From NCBI RefSeq assembly GCF_900539295.1, contig NZ_UQBH01000028.1:1-34363 (forward strand): a stretch of 34,363 nucleotides of DNA, written 5' to 3'. This DNA is from an uncultured Megasphaera sp. GTDB lineage: Bacteria > Bacillota > Negativicutes > Veillonellales > Megasphaeraceae. How positions within the stretch are numbered: the first letter of the stretch is position 1; the number at the start of each line of letters is the position of its first letter. The notes beneath the pieces were generated by a model, which had not been told where the DNA came from, did no database searches, and was given only the letters and a program-made list of their open reading frames with translations. The position numbers and the translations under genes were made by a program. This document shows positions 7,681 to 15,788 of the stretch, in pieces.

Positions 7681-8814
7681 ATGGTGAAGGGCTGGAGTAA
7701 GGGCAAGAAGATGGAAATGGCCGAGAAGGCTGCGAAGACCGTGGCCGGCGTATCGGTAGGAGCGGCGCAGAGCGGAGTGGATTTATTCAAAAATACCCGC
7801 GGCGTCTTTTATCGTCAGAAAGATTTTGACGCCTTGCTGACGGGCATCGAGCAGCAGGCCGCGGCTTATGCTAAGGTGCGGGAGGCGTTGGCAGCGGCTG
7901 AATTATCGGTTGAAACGCGAAAAAACCTGTTCCTCGATTCGCTGGGCCTGGCCATGGGCAGTATCTTGAGCCGCCTCATGGGCCGGCATGTGCCTTCCGA
8001 TGTGCAGCAGGCCTATGAAATGGCGTATCCGCAAAAGGCGGCTGCCATGGATTTTAAGGAGGCCGTGAACGATCTCGATGAAGACCAGCTGGACGGCTTT
8101 ATCAGCGGCGTCAAGGGCAAGCTCTTTGAAATCAAGTACACGGATTACCTCAATGACGGGAGACTACCGGCGGGTTACCATGCGGAAATGGCGCAGTCAG
8201 CGACCGAACCCGGCTGGGATATTGCCATTCGCGACGCCGACGGCAACGTCGATGAGGTGCTGCAGCTGAAGGCGACGGAGTCTGCTGAATACATCGGTCA
8301 TGCGCTGGAGCGTTACCCTTACATCGATATCGTCTCGACGGAGGAGGTATACAGCGAAGTGACCATGGGCGACATGGCCGAACACGTCATTAACAGCGGG
8401 ATATCCAATGATGAATTGACCCGGTACGTTCAGGATACGGTCGTGGTCGGCGCCGATGTCAGTCATGAAGGTTTCCTGCCGTCCATCATACCCTATGCCA
8501 TCATCGCCTATTCGGTGGCCAAACAGAAAGATCTGTCTGAGTACAAGAAGGGAAAAGAATTTGGCCGCCGCTCTCTCCTTTCTTACGTCTGTCATGTATT
8601 GGGCGTGACCGTCGGCGCTTTTACCCATACGTGGTGGCTTATTCCGGTGACGTCTGTCGGCCTGCGCCTTGCCAATCGTCACGGTGCCAAAAAGTATGCG
8701 GCCTACCGGTCCTTAGCCCGCTATGCCAGGAATAATGAACGCGTCCTTCATCGTTATACAAAGAAGCCGCGGTGGCGCAGCATTTTGGAAGAGAGGCTCC
8801 TGGCACAGGAGTAA
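7681..8814 (+). CDS. Membrane protein with PD-(D/E)XK nuclease-like domain, unknown family
   Basis: A 377-residue protein if started at the ATG at 7681, which GGAG (7671-7674) supports with 6 bp spacing; the frame is open up to a TTG at 7582. Residues ~15-35 form a glycine/alanine-rich segment and ~50-80 a helical stretch. Residues 143-200 look like a restriction-endonuclease fold core: a glutamate in GKLFEIKY (E150), an aspartate in GWDIAI (D180) and QLK in VLQLKAT (Q195, K197), matching the E...D...(E/Q)xK spacing. A segment with YPYIDIVSTEEV follows. The C-terminal third holds hydrophobic segments at ~266-281 and ~300-330 and a very basic tail. A nuclease-like core joined to membrane segments, beside a TPR partner, suggests an accessory or defence role, but this is inference. 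The fold call rests on motif spacing only. Confidence 0.6.
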   Translation: MVKGWSKGKKMEMAEKAAKTVAGVSVGAAQSGVDLFKNTRGVFYRQKDFDALLTGIEQQAAAYAKVREALAAAELSVETRKNLFLDSLGLAMGSILSRLMGRHVPSDVQQAYEMAYPQKAAAMDFKEAVNDLDEDQLDGFISGVKGKLFEIKYTDYLNDGRLPAGYHAEMAQSATEPGWDIAIRDADGNVDEVLQLKATESAEYIGHALERYPYIDIVSTEEVYSEVTMGDMAEHVINSGISNDELTRYVQDTVVVGADVSHEGFLPSIIPYAIIAYSVAKQKDLSEYKKGKEFGRRSLLSYVCHVLGVTVGAFTHTWWLIPVTSVGLRLANRHGAKKYAAYRSLARYARNNERVLHRYTKKPRWRSILEERLLAQE

Positions 8815-8860
8815 TTCTTGAAGAGTCAGGGAAGGCCTGAATTTAATAGGAAAAAATATT

Positions 8861-8935
8861 TTAAGTACATTGCAGGAATCGTCGACGTTATGATTCTGAC
8901 CGAGCAATGTACTTAATTTTTATTGTTTTTACGAA
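8861..8935 (+). terminator. Terminator after the nuclease-like gene
   Basis: Perfect 13 bp stem TTAAGTACATTGC/GCAATGTACTTAA (8861-8873 with 8904-8916), with an inner GAATC/GATTC pairing, followed by TTTTTATTGTTTTT. Confidence 0.8.
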
Positions 8936-8938
8936 TTC

Positions 8939-8968
8939 TTGATTTTGTCAATAGGGCGATTGTATAAT
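8939..8968 (+). promoter_or_regulatory. Probable promoter of the aminopeptidase operon
   Basis: TTGATT (8939-8944) and TATAAT (8963-8968) are spaced by 18 bp, about 70 bp upstream of the aminopeptidase start. Confidence 0.5.
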
Positions 8969-9040
8969 AATAGTGGCTAATAATATCATTATGATTAATT
9001 CTTTAATATATGGTGACTTAGAGTAGTGTGAAAGTGAGCG

Positions 9041-10498
9041 ATGTGCATGATTACTTATAATGGCAAAGGCGGCATGAATACGCTGGCCGTCGGCCTCGAT
9101 AAGAGGCTGTTGACCCTGCGTCAGCTGCCACAAGATGACGCCGCCCTGATTCGGGCCTATACGGAGCAACACCCGGAACTTTTACAGCATACGTCTCTCC
9201 ACGTATTTCACTGCCTGTCGGACGGGGCGGCCAAGACTTATTTCCTCATCGGTCTCGACGGAAAGCCTGTCCGCTATTCGACGTATGAGGATTTTCGCAT
9301 GGCTCAGCGGCTGATGGCGGCTGCCATGAAGGAAGGCGTCCGCGAGCTGGCCATCATGGCCGATACCCTGGAGATGGATATGGCATCTCTCCTCGACGGA
9401 TTGTTGTACCGGAACTATGAATTTACCCATTACAAGAGTGATAAACATAGTCGGACCGTCGGCAGCATCAATATTTTGTCGCACAGCATGAGGCCTCAGG
9501 AATTTAATTCCATGTGCTATATGTACACGTCGATTTATGAGGGCGTCTATGAAGCCCGCGACTTGATCAATATGCCGTCCAACGATTTGACGCCGAGAAA
9601 GTTTGCCGATATCGTGGCCGACACGCTGAAGGGCGATCACATCCTTATTGAATCGCTCAATAAGTGGGCCTTGGAAAAACGCCATATGGGCGGCATCGTC
9701 GCCGTCGGCAAGGGCAGTATGAACCCGCCTCAGATGGTGTCCATTGCCTACCAGGGCGACCCCAACAGCCGGGAAGTCCTGGGCATCGTCGGAAAGGGCG
9801 TCACCTATGACAGCGGCGGCTTGTCCTTAAAGAGCCACAAGGGGCTGGAATTCATGAAGGACGATATGGCCGGGGCGGCAGCTGCCGTCGGCGTCATTCG
9901 GGCCCTCATGCTCCTGCGCTATCCGGTCAATGTACTGGCCGTTTTGCCGCTGGTTGAAAATATTCCTTCCGGCATGGCTTATCACGTCGACGACATTTTG
10001 ACCATGTACAATGGAAAAACCGTCGAAGTCAAGAATACCGATGCCGAAGGACGGCTCATTTTGGCCGATGCCCTGACCTATGCTCAGGAAAAAGGGGCGA
10101 CGCGCCTCATCGACCTGGCGACCCTCACCGGGGCCTGCGTGACTGCTTTGGGCTCGGTGCGGACGGGCATGGTCGGCAATGATCAGGAGTGGATGAACCG
10201 CTTCTTTAAAGTGGCGACGGAAGCCCATGAAAAGATTTGGCAGCTCCCGGCCGATGAAGAATATGAAAGCCTTCTGAAAAGCAGCGTAGCCGACATGAAG
10301 AACGTCGGCGGCCCGGAAGCCGGTGCGATTACGGCCGGTCTCTTCCTGAAGCAGTTCGTAAAGGACGGGACGCCGTGGATCCACCTCGACATCGCCGGTC
10401 CTGCTTTCCGGGAAAAGGCCGATGAAACGGGATTTATCGGCGCTACCGGCGTCGGCATTAAATCGATTCTGCACTTACTGCAGGGAGGTGTACAGTGA
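9041..10498 (+). CDS. Leucyl aminopeptidase family M17 metallopeptidase
   Basis: A ~485-residue cytosolic aminopeptidase with two metal ions, which releases N-terminal amino acids from peptides. The N-terminal half is the variable macro-like domain. The C-terminal catalytic domain (about residues 245-480) has the metal and catalytic motifs VGKGVTYDSGGLSLK, DMAGAAA and NTDAEGRLILADAL, with the K, D and E ligands in the usual order. The length matches the family (about 480-500). The start is uncertain: the ATGs at 9041 and 9047 share a weak AAAGTGAG site, while the ATG at 9074 has AAAGGCGG too close to it. The last codons overlap the start of the PHP gene by 4 bp, so the two are translationally coupled. 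Confidence 0.92.
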   Translation: MCMITYNGKGGMNTLAVGLDKRLLTLRQLPQDDAALIRAYTEQHPELLQHTSLHVFHCLSDGAAKTYFLIGLDGKPVRYSTYEDFRMAQRLMAAAMKEGVRELAIMADTLEMDMASLLDGLLYRNYEFTHYKSDKHSRTVGSINILSHSMRPQEFNSMCYMYTSIYEGVYEARDLINMPSNDLTPRKFADIVADTLKGDHILIESLNKWALEKRHMGGIVAVGKGSMNPPQMVSIAYQGDPNSREVLGIVGKGVTYDSGGLSLKSHKGLEFMKDDMAGAAAAVGVIRALMLLRYPVNVLAVLPLVENIPSGMAYHVDDILTMYNGKTVEVKNTDAEGRLILADALTYAQEKGATRLIDLATLTGACVTALGSVRTGMVGNDQEWMNRFFKVATEAHEKIWQLPADEEYESLLKSSVADMKNVGGPEAGAITAGLFLKQFVKDGTPWIHLDIAGPAFREKADETGFIGATGVGIKSILHLLQGGVQ

Positions 10499-11298
10499 TA
10501 GTCGATCTCCATATGCATACAACCTGCTCGGACGGCGTCTATACGCCGGAGCAGCTGACCAAGATGGCCGTCGATGCCGGGCTCGACGTCATTGCCATTT
10601 CGGACCACGATACGGTGGCGGCTTACGACGGCAGTCATGAGCTGAATCCGGGCGTCCGCATCATTCGGGCCATTGAAATAAGCTCGGAATGTGACGGCGA
10701 AGATGTCCATATTTTAGGCTACGGGATCAATCCCGATGATGAAGCCATGCAGGAATACTGCCGCGAATTTAAGCAGCGGCGCTTTGACCGGGCCATGGAA
10801 ATCGTCGACCGCTGCCTGAAACACGGCTACGAAATCGACCGCAAGGTCGTCGAAGACATGGTTCATAAGGGCGGTACCGTCGGCCGGCCGCACATCGCCC
10901 GCATGCTCGTCGAAAAAGGCTATTTCCCCGATGTAAAGACCGTCTTCGACAAGGTCCTCTATCACGGCGGCCCCCTTTACGTGCCGTATACGCGGCGGAC
11001 CATCGATGAATGCGTAGCCCTCATCCGCAAGGTCGGGGGACTGGCCGTCTTAGCCCATCCGGGCCTCTTGAAGCGGACCTTGGATGAAGTCCTGACCCAC
11101 GATTTCGACGGCGTCGAAGTGTACCATCCGAAGAATCGCGGCCGTTTCGACGAGTTTTTGGAATTAGCCAAGAAGCGCAATTGGTATATCAGCGGCGGCT
11201 CCGATTTTCACGGGACCGTCGGCCGTTTTCCGGAAAGCCTGGGAATCTTTACGGTCAATGCTGAAAAGGTACAGGCTTTGTTGTCTCACGTACCCTAA
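10495..11298 (+). CDS. PHP-domain phosphoesterase (TrpH/RNase AM-like)
   Basis: A 267-residue cytosolic PHP-domain hydrolase. The metal-binding signature is complete: DLHMHTTCSDG at the N terminus, ISDHDTV, EISSE, LAHPGLL and SGGSDFHG near the C terminus. The family member RNase AM (TrpH/YciV) of E. coli trims 5' ends of rRNA and degrades short oligonucleotides, and nucleoside 3',5'-bisphosphates are also substrates; which activity applies here cannot be decided. It starts at GTG 10495, overlapping the aminopeptidase stop, with GGGAGG at 10483-10488. The length (about 270-290) is typical. Confidence 0.88.
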   Translation: MIVDLHMHTTCSDGVYTPEQLTKMAVDAGLDVIAISDHDTVAAYDGSHELNPGVRIIRAIEISSECDGEDVHILGYGINPDDEAMQEYCREFKQRRFDRAMEIVDRCLKHGYEIDRKVVEDMVHKGGTVGRPHIARMLVEKGYFPDVKTVFDKVLYHGGPLYVPYTRRTIDECVALIRKVGGLAVLAHPGLLKRTLDEVLTHDFDGVEVYHPKNRGRFDEFLELAKKRNWYISGGSDFHGTVGRFPESLGIFTVNAEKVQALLSHVP

Positions 11299-11316
11299 TA
11301 AAGGCAGGTGACACTG

Positions 11317-12168
11317 ATGGAAGTTTTCGGTTTTATTGGCGCCAGCGGGACCGGCAAGAGCCATCACGCCTTGGTCGTTGCCTACGATCATGATATTCAG
11401 ACCATCATCGACGACGGGCTCCTCATCGATCACAACCGCATCGTCGCCGGCCGGTCGGCCAAGGATGAAACGAATCGCCTCAAGGCCGTGCGCCGTGCCG
11501 TCTTCAATAACCCCGATGACGCCGCAGTCATGAAGGCGGCCTTAGCAAAAGCGGCACCGGAAAAACTACTCATCTTGGGAACGTCGCGGCACATGATCCA
11601 CCGCATCTGCGAGGCCCTCAATCTTCCGGAACCGTCGCGGTTCATCCGCATTGAAGACGTGTCGTGCTCGGAGGAAATTGAAAAGGCTCAAAATATCCGC
11701 ATCAAAGAGGGCAAGCATATCATCCCCGTGCCGACGATGGAGCTGAAACCCCATTTTCGCGGCTATCTGCTGGATTCGATCCGTTCTTTCTTTTACGACA
11801 ACAACGGCAAGAAGCTGTCGCCCTTTGAGCGGTCCGTCGTTCGCCCCATCTTCAGTTATTACGGGAAACTGACTTTTTCCAACGATGTTCTCGAAAGCCT
11901 GGTCCGCCATGCCCTCAGCCAAAGTGAAGGCGTGACCAAGATCAACCGCTTGAAGGTGGCCATCAACTATAACTCGACGCGCAACGGTCTGGCCATTATC
12001 TTGTCCCTGACCATTGCCTACGGAGAAAATATAAAGAAACTCATGAGCCGTATCCGCCGCGATATCCAGCACGAAGTGGAATATACGACGGGCATGGCTG
12101 TGGAAATCCTCAAGATTACCGTGCGCGACATTTCGCCGCAGCCTCCGGAACAACAAGAGAAATCATAG
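11317..12168 (+). CDS. P-loop NTPase fused to an Asp23/Gls24-like domain
   Basis: A 283-residue cytosolic protein. The first residues run straight into a Walker A motif, GASGTGKS, and a Walker-B-like hydrophobic strand ends LLILGTS. The N-terminal NTPase domain covers about residues 1-150. The C-terminal part, from about residue 165 (SVVRPIFSYYGKLTFSND onward), resembles the Asp23/Gls24 (alkaline-shock, DUF322) fold: repeated beta strands such as GLAIILSLTIAYGENI and a helix leading to VEILKITVRDI. The ATG at 11317 is chosen because AAGGCAGG (11301-11308) is correctly spaced; a GTG at 11308 lies inside that site. It is the third gene of the aminopeptidase operon and is followed by a terminator. 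The biochemical role is unknown; the Asp23 part suggests envelope stress or scaffold functions. Confidence 0.7.
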   Translation: MEVFGFIGASGTGKSHHALVVAYDHDIQTIIDDGLLIDHNRIVAGRSAKDETNRLKAVRRAVFNNPDDAAVMKAALAKAAPEKLLILGTSRHMIHRICEALNLPEPSRFIRIEDVSCSEEIEKAQNIRIKEGKHIIPVPTMELKPHFRGYLLDSIRSFFYDNNGKKLSPFERSVVRPIFSYYGKLTFSNDVLESLVRHALSQSEGVTKINRLKVAINYNSTRNGLAIILSLTIAYGENIKKLMSRIRRDIQHEVEYTTGMAVEILKITVRDISPQPPEQQEKS

Positions 12169-12183
12169 ATGGTATCACCTGAA

Positions 12184-12211
12184 AGGGGCTGCCGTAAGGC
12201 GGCTCCTTTTT
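12184..12211 (+). terminator. Terminator of the aminopeptidase operon
   Basis: Stem AGGGGCTGCC/GGCGGCTCCT around a GTAA tetraloop, with G-T wobbles, followed by TTTTTC. It lies immediately before the promoter of the riboswitch-controlled gene. Confidence 0.8.
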
Positions 12212-12212
12212 C

Positions 12213-12242
12213 TTGACAGCCTGAATCGGCGGACGGTATAAT
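12213..12242 (+). promoter_or_regulatory. Promoter of the riboswitch-controlled AICAR formyltransferase gene
   Basis: Consensus TTGACA (12213-12218) and TATAAT (12237-12242) with an 18 bp spacer. The first transcribed bases would begin the aptamer. Confidence 0.85.
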
Positions 12243-12246
12243 AAGG

Positions 12247-12350
12247 TGAAGCATGTGACTGACGGAAGTGGAGTTACCACGGGGAGCATGATTCATAAGA
12301 GCCGACCGTCTGGGCGAAACGTTCCAGAAGTGTCGGTATTTTTTTATTTT
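12247..12350 (+). promoter_or_regulatory. ZTP (pfl motif) riboswitch with terminator
   Basis: The aptamer shows the conserved pfl features: a purine-rich GTGACTGACGG strand, a small hairpin GTGG/CCAC, then GGGGAGC, and the 3' strand CCGTCTGGGCG. GACGG (12261-12265) pairs with CCGTC (12306-12310). The expression platform is an alternative hairpin, CCGAC/GTCGG (12302-12306 with 12332-12336) stacked on TCTGG/CCAGA (12309-12313 with 12323-12327), followed by TATTTTTTTATTTT. The two pairings share bases 12306 and 12309-12310, so they exclude each other. ZTP or ZMP binding should stabilise the aptamer, block the terminator and turn on the downstream AICAR formyltransferase. The family is known to sense ZTP, a folate-shortage signal. 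Confidence 0.88.
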
Positions 12351-12372
12351 GGGTCTATCAGGAGGAATCACG

Positions 12373-13548
12373 ATGAACGAACTGAAATTAAAATACGGCT
12401 GCAACCCGAACCAGTCGTCGTCCCGGGTGTATATGAAGGATGGCAGCGCCCTTCCTTTTACGGTCCTTTGCGGCCGTCCCGGCTATATTAATTTGCTCGA
12501 CGCCCTCAACAGCTACCAGCTTGTCAAGGAATTGAAAGAAGCGACGGGTCTTCCGGCAGCGGCTTCCTTCAAGCACGTCAGCCCGGCCGGCGCCGCCGTT
12601 GCCACGGAGATGAGTGATACCCTGAAGAAAATATATTGGGTCGACGATCTTCCCTTGTCGCCTTTGGCTTCGGCCTATGCCTGCGCCCGCGGTGCCGACC
12701 GGATGAGTTCTTACGGCGATTTCGTCGCCCTCTCCGACGTCTGCGACGTCGAAACGGCAACCCTCTTAAAGCGCGAAGTATCGGACGGCGTCATTGCTCC
12801 CGGCTACAGCGACGAAGCCCTGGCCATTTTAAAGACCAAAAAGAAGGGCAATTACTGCGTCCTTCAGATCGATGCCGACTATAAGCCGAACCTCGTCGAA
12901 TCGAAAGAAGTCTACGGCGTCACCTTTGAACAGGACCGAAACGAAGCTAAGATTACGGCCGATCTGCTGCAGAACATTCCGACGCAGAACAAGGCCATTC
13001 CGGAAGCGGCTCAGCGGGACCTCATCATCGCCCTCATTACCTTGAAATACACCCAGTCCAACTCCGTCTGCTACGTAAAAGACGGCATGACCATTGGCGT
13101 CGGTGCCGGGCAGCAGTCTCGCGTCCACTGCACCCGTTTGGCCGGCAATAAGGCCGATGTCTGGTGGCTCCGTCAGAACCCGAAAGTCTTGAACTTGCCC
13201 TTCCGCGACGACGTCCGCCGTCCGAACCGCGACAACGCCATCGACGTCTACATCTCCGACGATTACGAAGACGTCTTGGCCGACGGTATCTGGCAGGATC
13301 TCTTTACGGAAAAACCGCAGCCCCTTACGCGGGAAGAAAAGAAAGCCTGGATTGCTCAGCTCCACGGCGTAGCCCTCGGCAGCGACGCTTTCTTCCCCTT
13401 TGGCGACAACATCGAACGAGCTCATCGCAGCGGCGTCGATTACATCGCCCAGGCCGGCGGTTCGATCCGCGACGACAATGTCATCGAAACGTGCGATAAA
13501 TATGGGATTGCCATGGCTATGACCGGCCTGCGCCTCTTCCATCATTAA
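12373..13548 (+). CDS. Phosphoribosylaminoimidazolecarboxamide (AICAR) formyltransferase, stand-alone
   Basis: A 391-residue cytosolic enzyme of purine synthesis that converts AICAR (ZMP) and 10-formyl-THF to FAICAR. It matches only the formyltransferase part of bifunctional PurH: it begins MNELKLKYGCNPNQ, holds the active-site segment SFKHVSPAGAA, and later NSVCYVKDGMTIGVGAGQQS and the C-terminal DAFFPFGDNIERA. The N-terminal IMP cyclohydrolase domain of about 130-200 residues is absent, so cyclisation must be done by another protein. AGGAGG precedes the ATG at 12373; the in-frame TTG at 12349 belongs to the riboswitch tail. Control by the ZTP riboswitch fits, because the substrate ZMP is the ligand. 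It is a single-gene unit. Confidence 0.93.
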   Translation: MNELKLKYGCNPNQSSSRVYMKDGSALPFTVLCGRPGYINLLDALNSYQLVKELKEATGLPAAASFKHVSPAGAAVATEMSDTLKKIYWVDDLPLSPLASAYACARGADRMSSYGDFVALSDVCDVETATLLKREVSDGVIAPGYSDEALAILKTKKKGNYCVLQIDADYKPNLVESKEVYGVTFEQDRNEAKITADLLQNIPTQNKAIPEAAQRDLIIALITLKYTQSNSVCYVKDGMTIGVGAGQQSRVHCTRLAGNKADVWWLRQNPKVLNLPFRDDVRRPNRDNAIDVYISDDYEDVLADGIWQDLFTEKPQPLTREEKKAWIAQLHGVALGSDAFFPFGDNIERAHRSGVDYIAQAGGSIRDDNVIETCDKYGIAMAMTGLRLFHH

Positions 13549-13596
13549 ACCGAATACCCTTGCAGCCAGTGTAAGATCGTGTGCTTGTAACCCTTG

Positions 13597-13636
13597 GGCC
13601 CATGGTGAGACTTCACGTCGTCACCGTGGGCCTTTG
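13597..13636 (+). terminator. Terminator after the AICAR formyltransferase gene
   Basis: 12 bp stem GGCCCATGGTGA/TCACCGTGGGCC with one wobble, but only TTT follows, so termination may be modest. Confidence 0.6.
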
Positions 13637-13696
13637 TGGTATGTCACATGATCTTTTGGGGATGAATAAGGGGAAATCGTATTTTTTTAGATAATT

Positions 13697-13725
13697 TTGC
13701 CAAGGTCCCTCGGTGGCGATATAAT
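13697..13725 (+). promoter_or_regulatory. Promoter of the molybdopterin oxidoreductase gene
   Basis: TTGCCA (13697-13702) and TATAAT (13720-13725), spacer 17 bp, 37 bp before the start codon, with AAGGAGG between. Confidence 0.75.
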
Positions 13726-13762
13726 GAACATATATTATATAGATAAATAAGGAGGGAATTCT

Positions 13763-15616
13763 ATGACACAATATACATCGGTCTGTCCCTATGACTGCCC
13801 CGATGCCTGCGGCCTCGTCGTCACCGTCGATGACGGGCGCGTCGTCTCGGTAAAGGGCGACGAGAACCATCCTTTTACGCGAGGGACCATGTGCCCCAAG
13901 ATGGCCCATTATGAACGGACGGTCTATTCGCCGCGGCGGCTGAAGACGCCACTCAAGCGGACGGGACCGAAGGGGAGCGGTGAATTTGAGCCCATCTCCT
14001 GGGACCAGGCCTTGGCGGAAATCGCAGCTTCGTGGAAGAAAATTATCGCCGAAAAGGGACCGGAGGCCATCTTGCCGTACTCCTATGCCGGCACCATGGG
14101 CATCGTCCAACACGACGCCTTGCATGGCTTGTTTTATCGGCTAGGTGCGTCGGAACTTGACAGGACGATCTGCGCTCCGGCCAAAGGGCAGGGCTTTAAG
14201 GACGTCATGGGAGGCACCTTGCCGACGGCACCCCAGGAAGCACAAAACAGTGACTGTATCTTCTTGTGGAGCATTCACATGATGGCCACCAATATCCATT
14301 TCAAACACGATGTGGATGCTGCCCGGGAAAAGGGAGCCGCTGTTTGGTGCATCGATACGTATCGTACCAAGACGGCAGACCTTGCCGATCACTTTGTCGC
14401 CATCCGTCCCGGTACCGACGGGGCACTGGCGCTCGGCATGATGAACGTCCTAGTCCGCGATGGCTTGACCGACGAAGCCTTTCTGTCCGCAAAAGTGCTG
14501 GGCTGGGATGAACTGAAAGAAAAAGTCATTCCTCGCTATACACCGGAAGAAACGGAAAACATTACTGGCGTCCCGGCAGCTGTCGTCGAAGCATTGGCTC
14601 AGGCCTACGGCAAGGCGCGGGCACCCTTTATTCGCCTGGGAAGCGGCCAGTCCCGCTACCGAAACGGCGCCATGACGACGCGGCTCATCACCTGCCTTCC
14701 GGCCGTCGTCGGTGCCTGGGGAAAGAAGGGCGGCGGTATCTTGACCTCAGCCGGCGCGTCTAAGGCCTATCATAAGGATATCGTCACTCGATCCGATTGG
14801 AAGAAGAAGGGAACACGACTGGTCAACATGTGCTGCATCGGCCAGGCCCTTACGGAAGACGACAGCATCCAGAGCCTTTTCGTCTATTCATCGAACCCGG
14901 CCTGTACGGCGCCGGATCAAAATAAGGTCCTCGCCGGCCTTTCTCGGGACGACCTGTTCACTGTCGTCCACGAACGCTTCATGACCGATACGGCACGCTA
15001 CGCCGACATCGTCCTGCCGGCGACGACGTCCTTGGAACACGACGACGCTTACTATTCTTACGGCAACTACACGATTCAGTGCGGCTATGCCGTCATCGAA
15101 CCCCTCGGCGAAAGTCGATCTAATTGGCACGTTGCCTGTGACCTGGCCAAGGCTCTCGGCATTACCGATCCCTTTTACGACCAGTCCGAACGGGACCTCG
15201 TCAATCAGCTCATAGCCTCGACGGTAACATGGCCCCTTCCCGTTGACCGGGAACTGCTGGCATCGGGCCGGCCGACGCCCCTTCCCATGCCGGAAGATTA
15301 TCAGACGGCCTTTGCGACGCCGTCGGGGAAGATAGAAATTCGAAACGACGCCCTGACACCGGCTCTTCCCGATTACATACCCCTCAATCCCGATGAGGGG
15401 AAACTGGCTTTCGTCAACGGCGCCGACATGCGCATCCTCGACTCGTCCTTTAATGAACGGGATGAATTGACGGCCAGCCATACGATGGACCTCTTCGTCC
15501 ACCCTGAAGACGCCGACCGCTACGGCATCGCTGACGGTGAGTCCGTGACCCTCAAAAATAAGCGGGGGCAGGCTGATTTTACCGTCTGCATCAGTGACCG
15601 CACCGTACCGGGCTAG
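13763..15616 (+). CDS. Molybdopterin oxidoreductase, truncated by an in-frame amber codon
   Basis: 617 codons of a DMSO-reductase-superfamily enzyme using bis-MGD molybdenum or tungsten cofactor. The N terminus binds a 4Fe-4S cluster: CPYDCPDAC with a fourth cysteine in TMCPKM. The central domains contain LDRTICAPAKGQG near the metal site and RLGSGQSRYRNG. The C-terminal molybdopterin dinucleotide-binding domain begins around residue 500 but stops at TAG 15614-15616 after DRTVPG. The frame stays open for 48 more codons that read like the missing end of this domain, up to TGA 15761-15763. The family usually has about 660-700 residues, matching the repaired length of 665-666. There is no signal peptide or TAT motif, so the enzyme would be cytosolic. 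It is closest in style to YyaE/BisC-type orphan oxidoreductases; the substrate is unknown. It is either a recent pseudogene or a sequence error. Confidence 0.8.
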   Translation: MTQYTSVCPYDCPDACGLVVTVDDGRVVSVKGDENHPFTRGTMCPKMAHYERTVYSPRRLKTPLKRTGPKGSGEFEPISWDQALAEIAASWKKIIAEKGPEAILPYSYAGTMGIVQHDALHGLFYRLGASELDRTICAPAKGQGFKDVMGGTLPTAPQEAQNSDCIFLWSIHMMATNIHFKHDVDAAREKGAAVWCIDTYRTKTADLADHFVAIRPGTDGALALGMMNVLVRDGLTDEAFLSAKVLGWDELKEKVIPRYTPEETENITGVPAAVVEALAQAYGKARAPFIRLGSGQSRYRNGAMTTRLITCLPAVVGAWGKKGGGILTSAGASKAYHKDIVTRSDWKKKGTRLVNMCCIGQALTEDDSIQSLFVYSSNPACTAPDQNKVLAGLSRDDLFTVVHERFMTDTARYADIVLPATTSLEHDDAYYSYGNYTIQCGYAVIEPLGESRSNWHVACDLAKALGITDPFYDQSERDLVNQLIASTVTWPLPVDRELLASGRPTPLPMPEDYQTAFATPSGKIEIRNDALTPALPDYIPLNPDEGKLAFVNGADMRILDSSFNERDELTASHTMDLFVHPEDADRYGIADGESVTLKNKRGQADFTVCISDRTVPG

Positions 15617-15763
15617 GTCGTCAGTGAAGGCGTATGGTGGCGCGAACGGGTCAAAGACGGCGGCGCGTCGGTCAACGTCCTCACCAGTCAGCGCCTGACC
15701 GATGAAGGCCGGGGCAGTACCTTTTACGACGTCCGCGTCGACCTGACAAGTAAAAATACTTGA
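15617..15763 (+). pseudogene. Detached C-terminal end of the molybdopterin oxidoreductase
   Basis: Forty-eight sense codons in the same frame after the amber codon, starting VVSEGVWWRERVKDGG and including NVLTSQRLTDEG, a segment typical of the last strand and loop of molybdopterin dinucleotide-binding domains (the NxLT element). It has no start codon or ribosome site of its own and ends at TGA 15761-15763, whose bases overlap the -35 of the next promoter. Confidence 0.75.
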
Positions 15764-15788
15764 CAGGGCATCCCTTTTCGGGTATACT
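15760..15788 (+). promoter_or_regulatory. Promoter of the ylxM-ffh-rpsP operon
   Basis: Perfect TTGACA (15760-15765) and TATACT (15783-15788), spacer 17 bp. The -35 overlaps the final stop codon of the oxidoreductase frame. No other strong promoter is seen before yebC. Confidence 0.85.

Noticed and set aside
12246..12372. Open frames across the riboswitch leader
   Set aside because: The sequence is explained by the ZTP aptamer and terminator; AGGAGG supports the later ATG at 12373.
15614..15616. Amber codon read as pyrrolysine or by selenocysteine-like recoding
   Set aside because: Selenocysteine uses TGA, the position is far from the metal site, and nothing in the window points to a pyrrolysine system; mutation or error is simpler.
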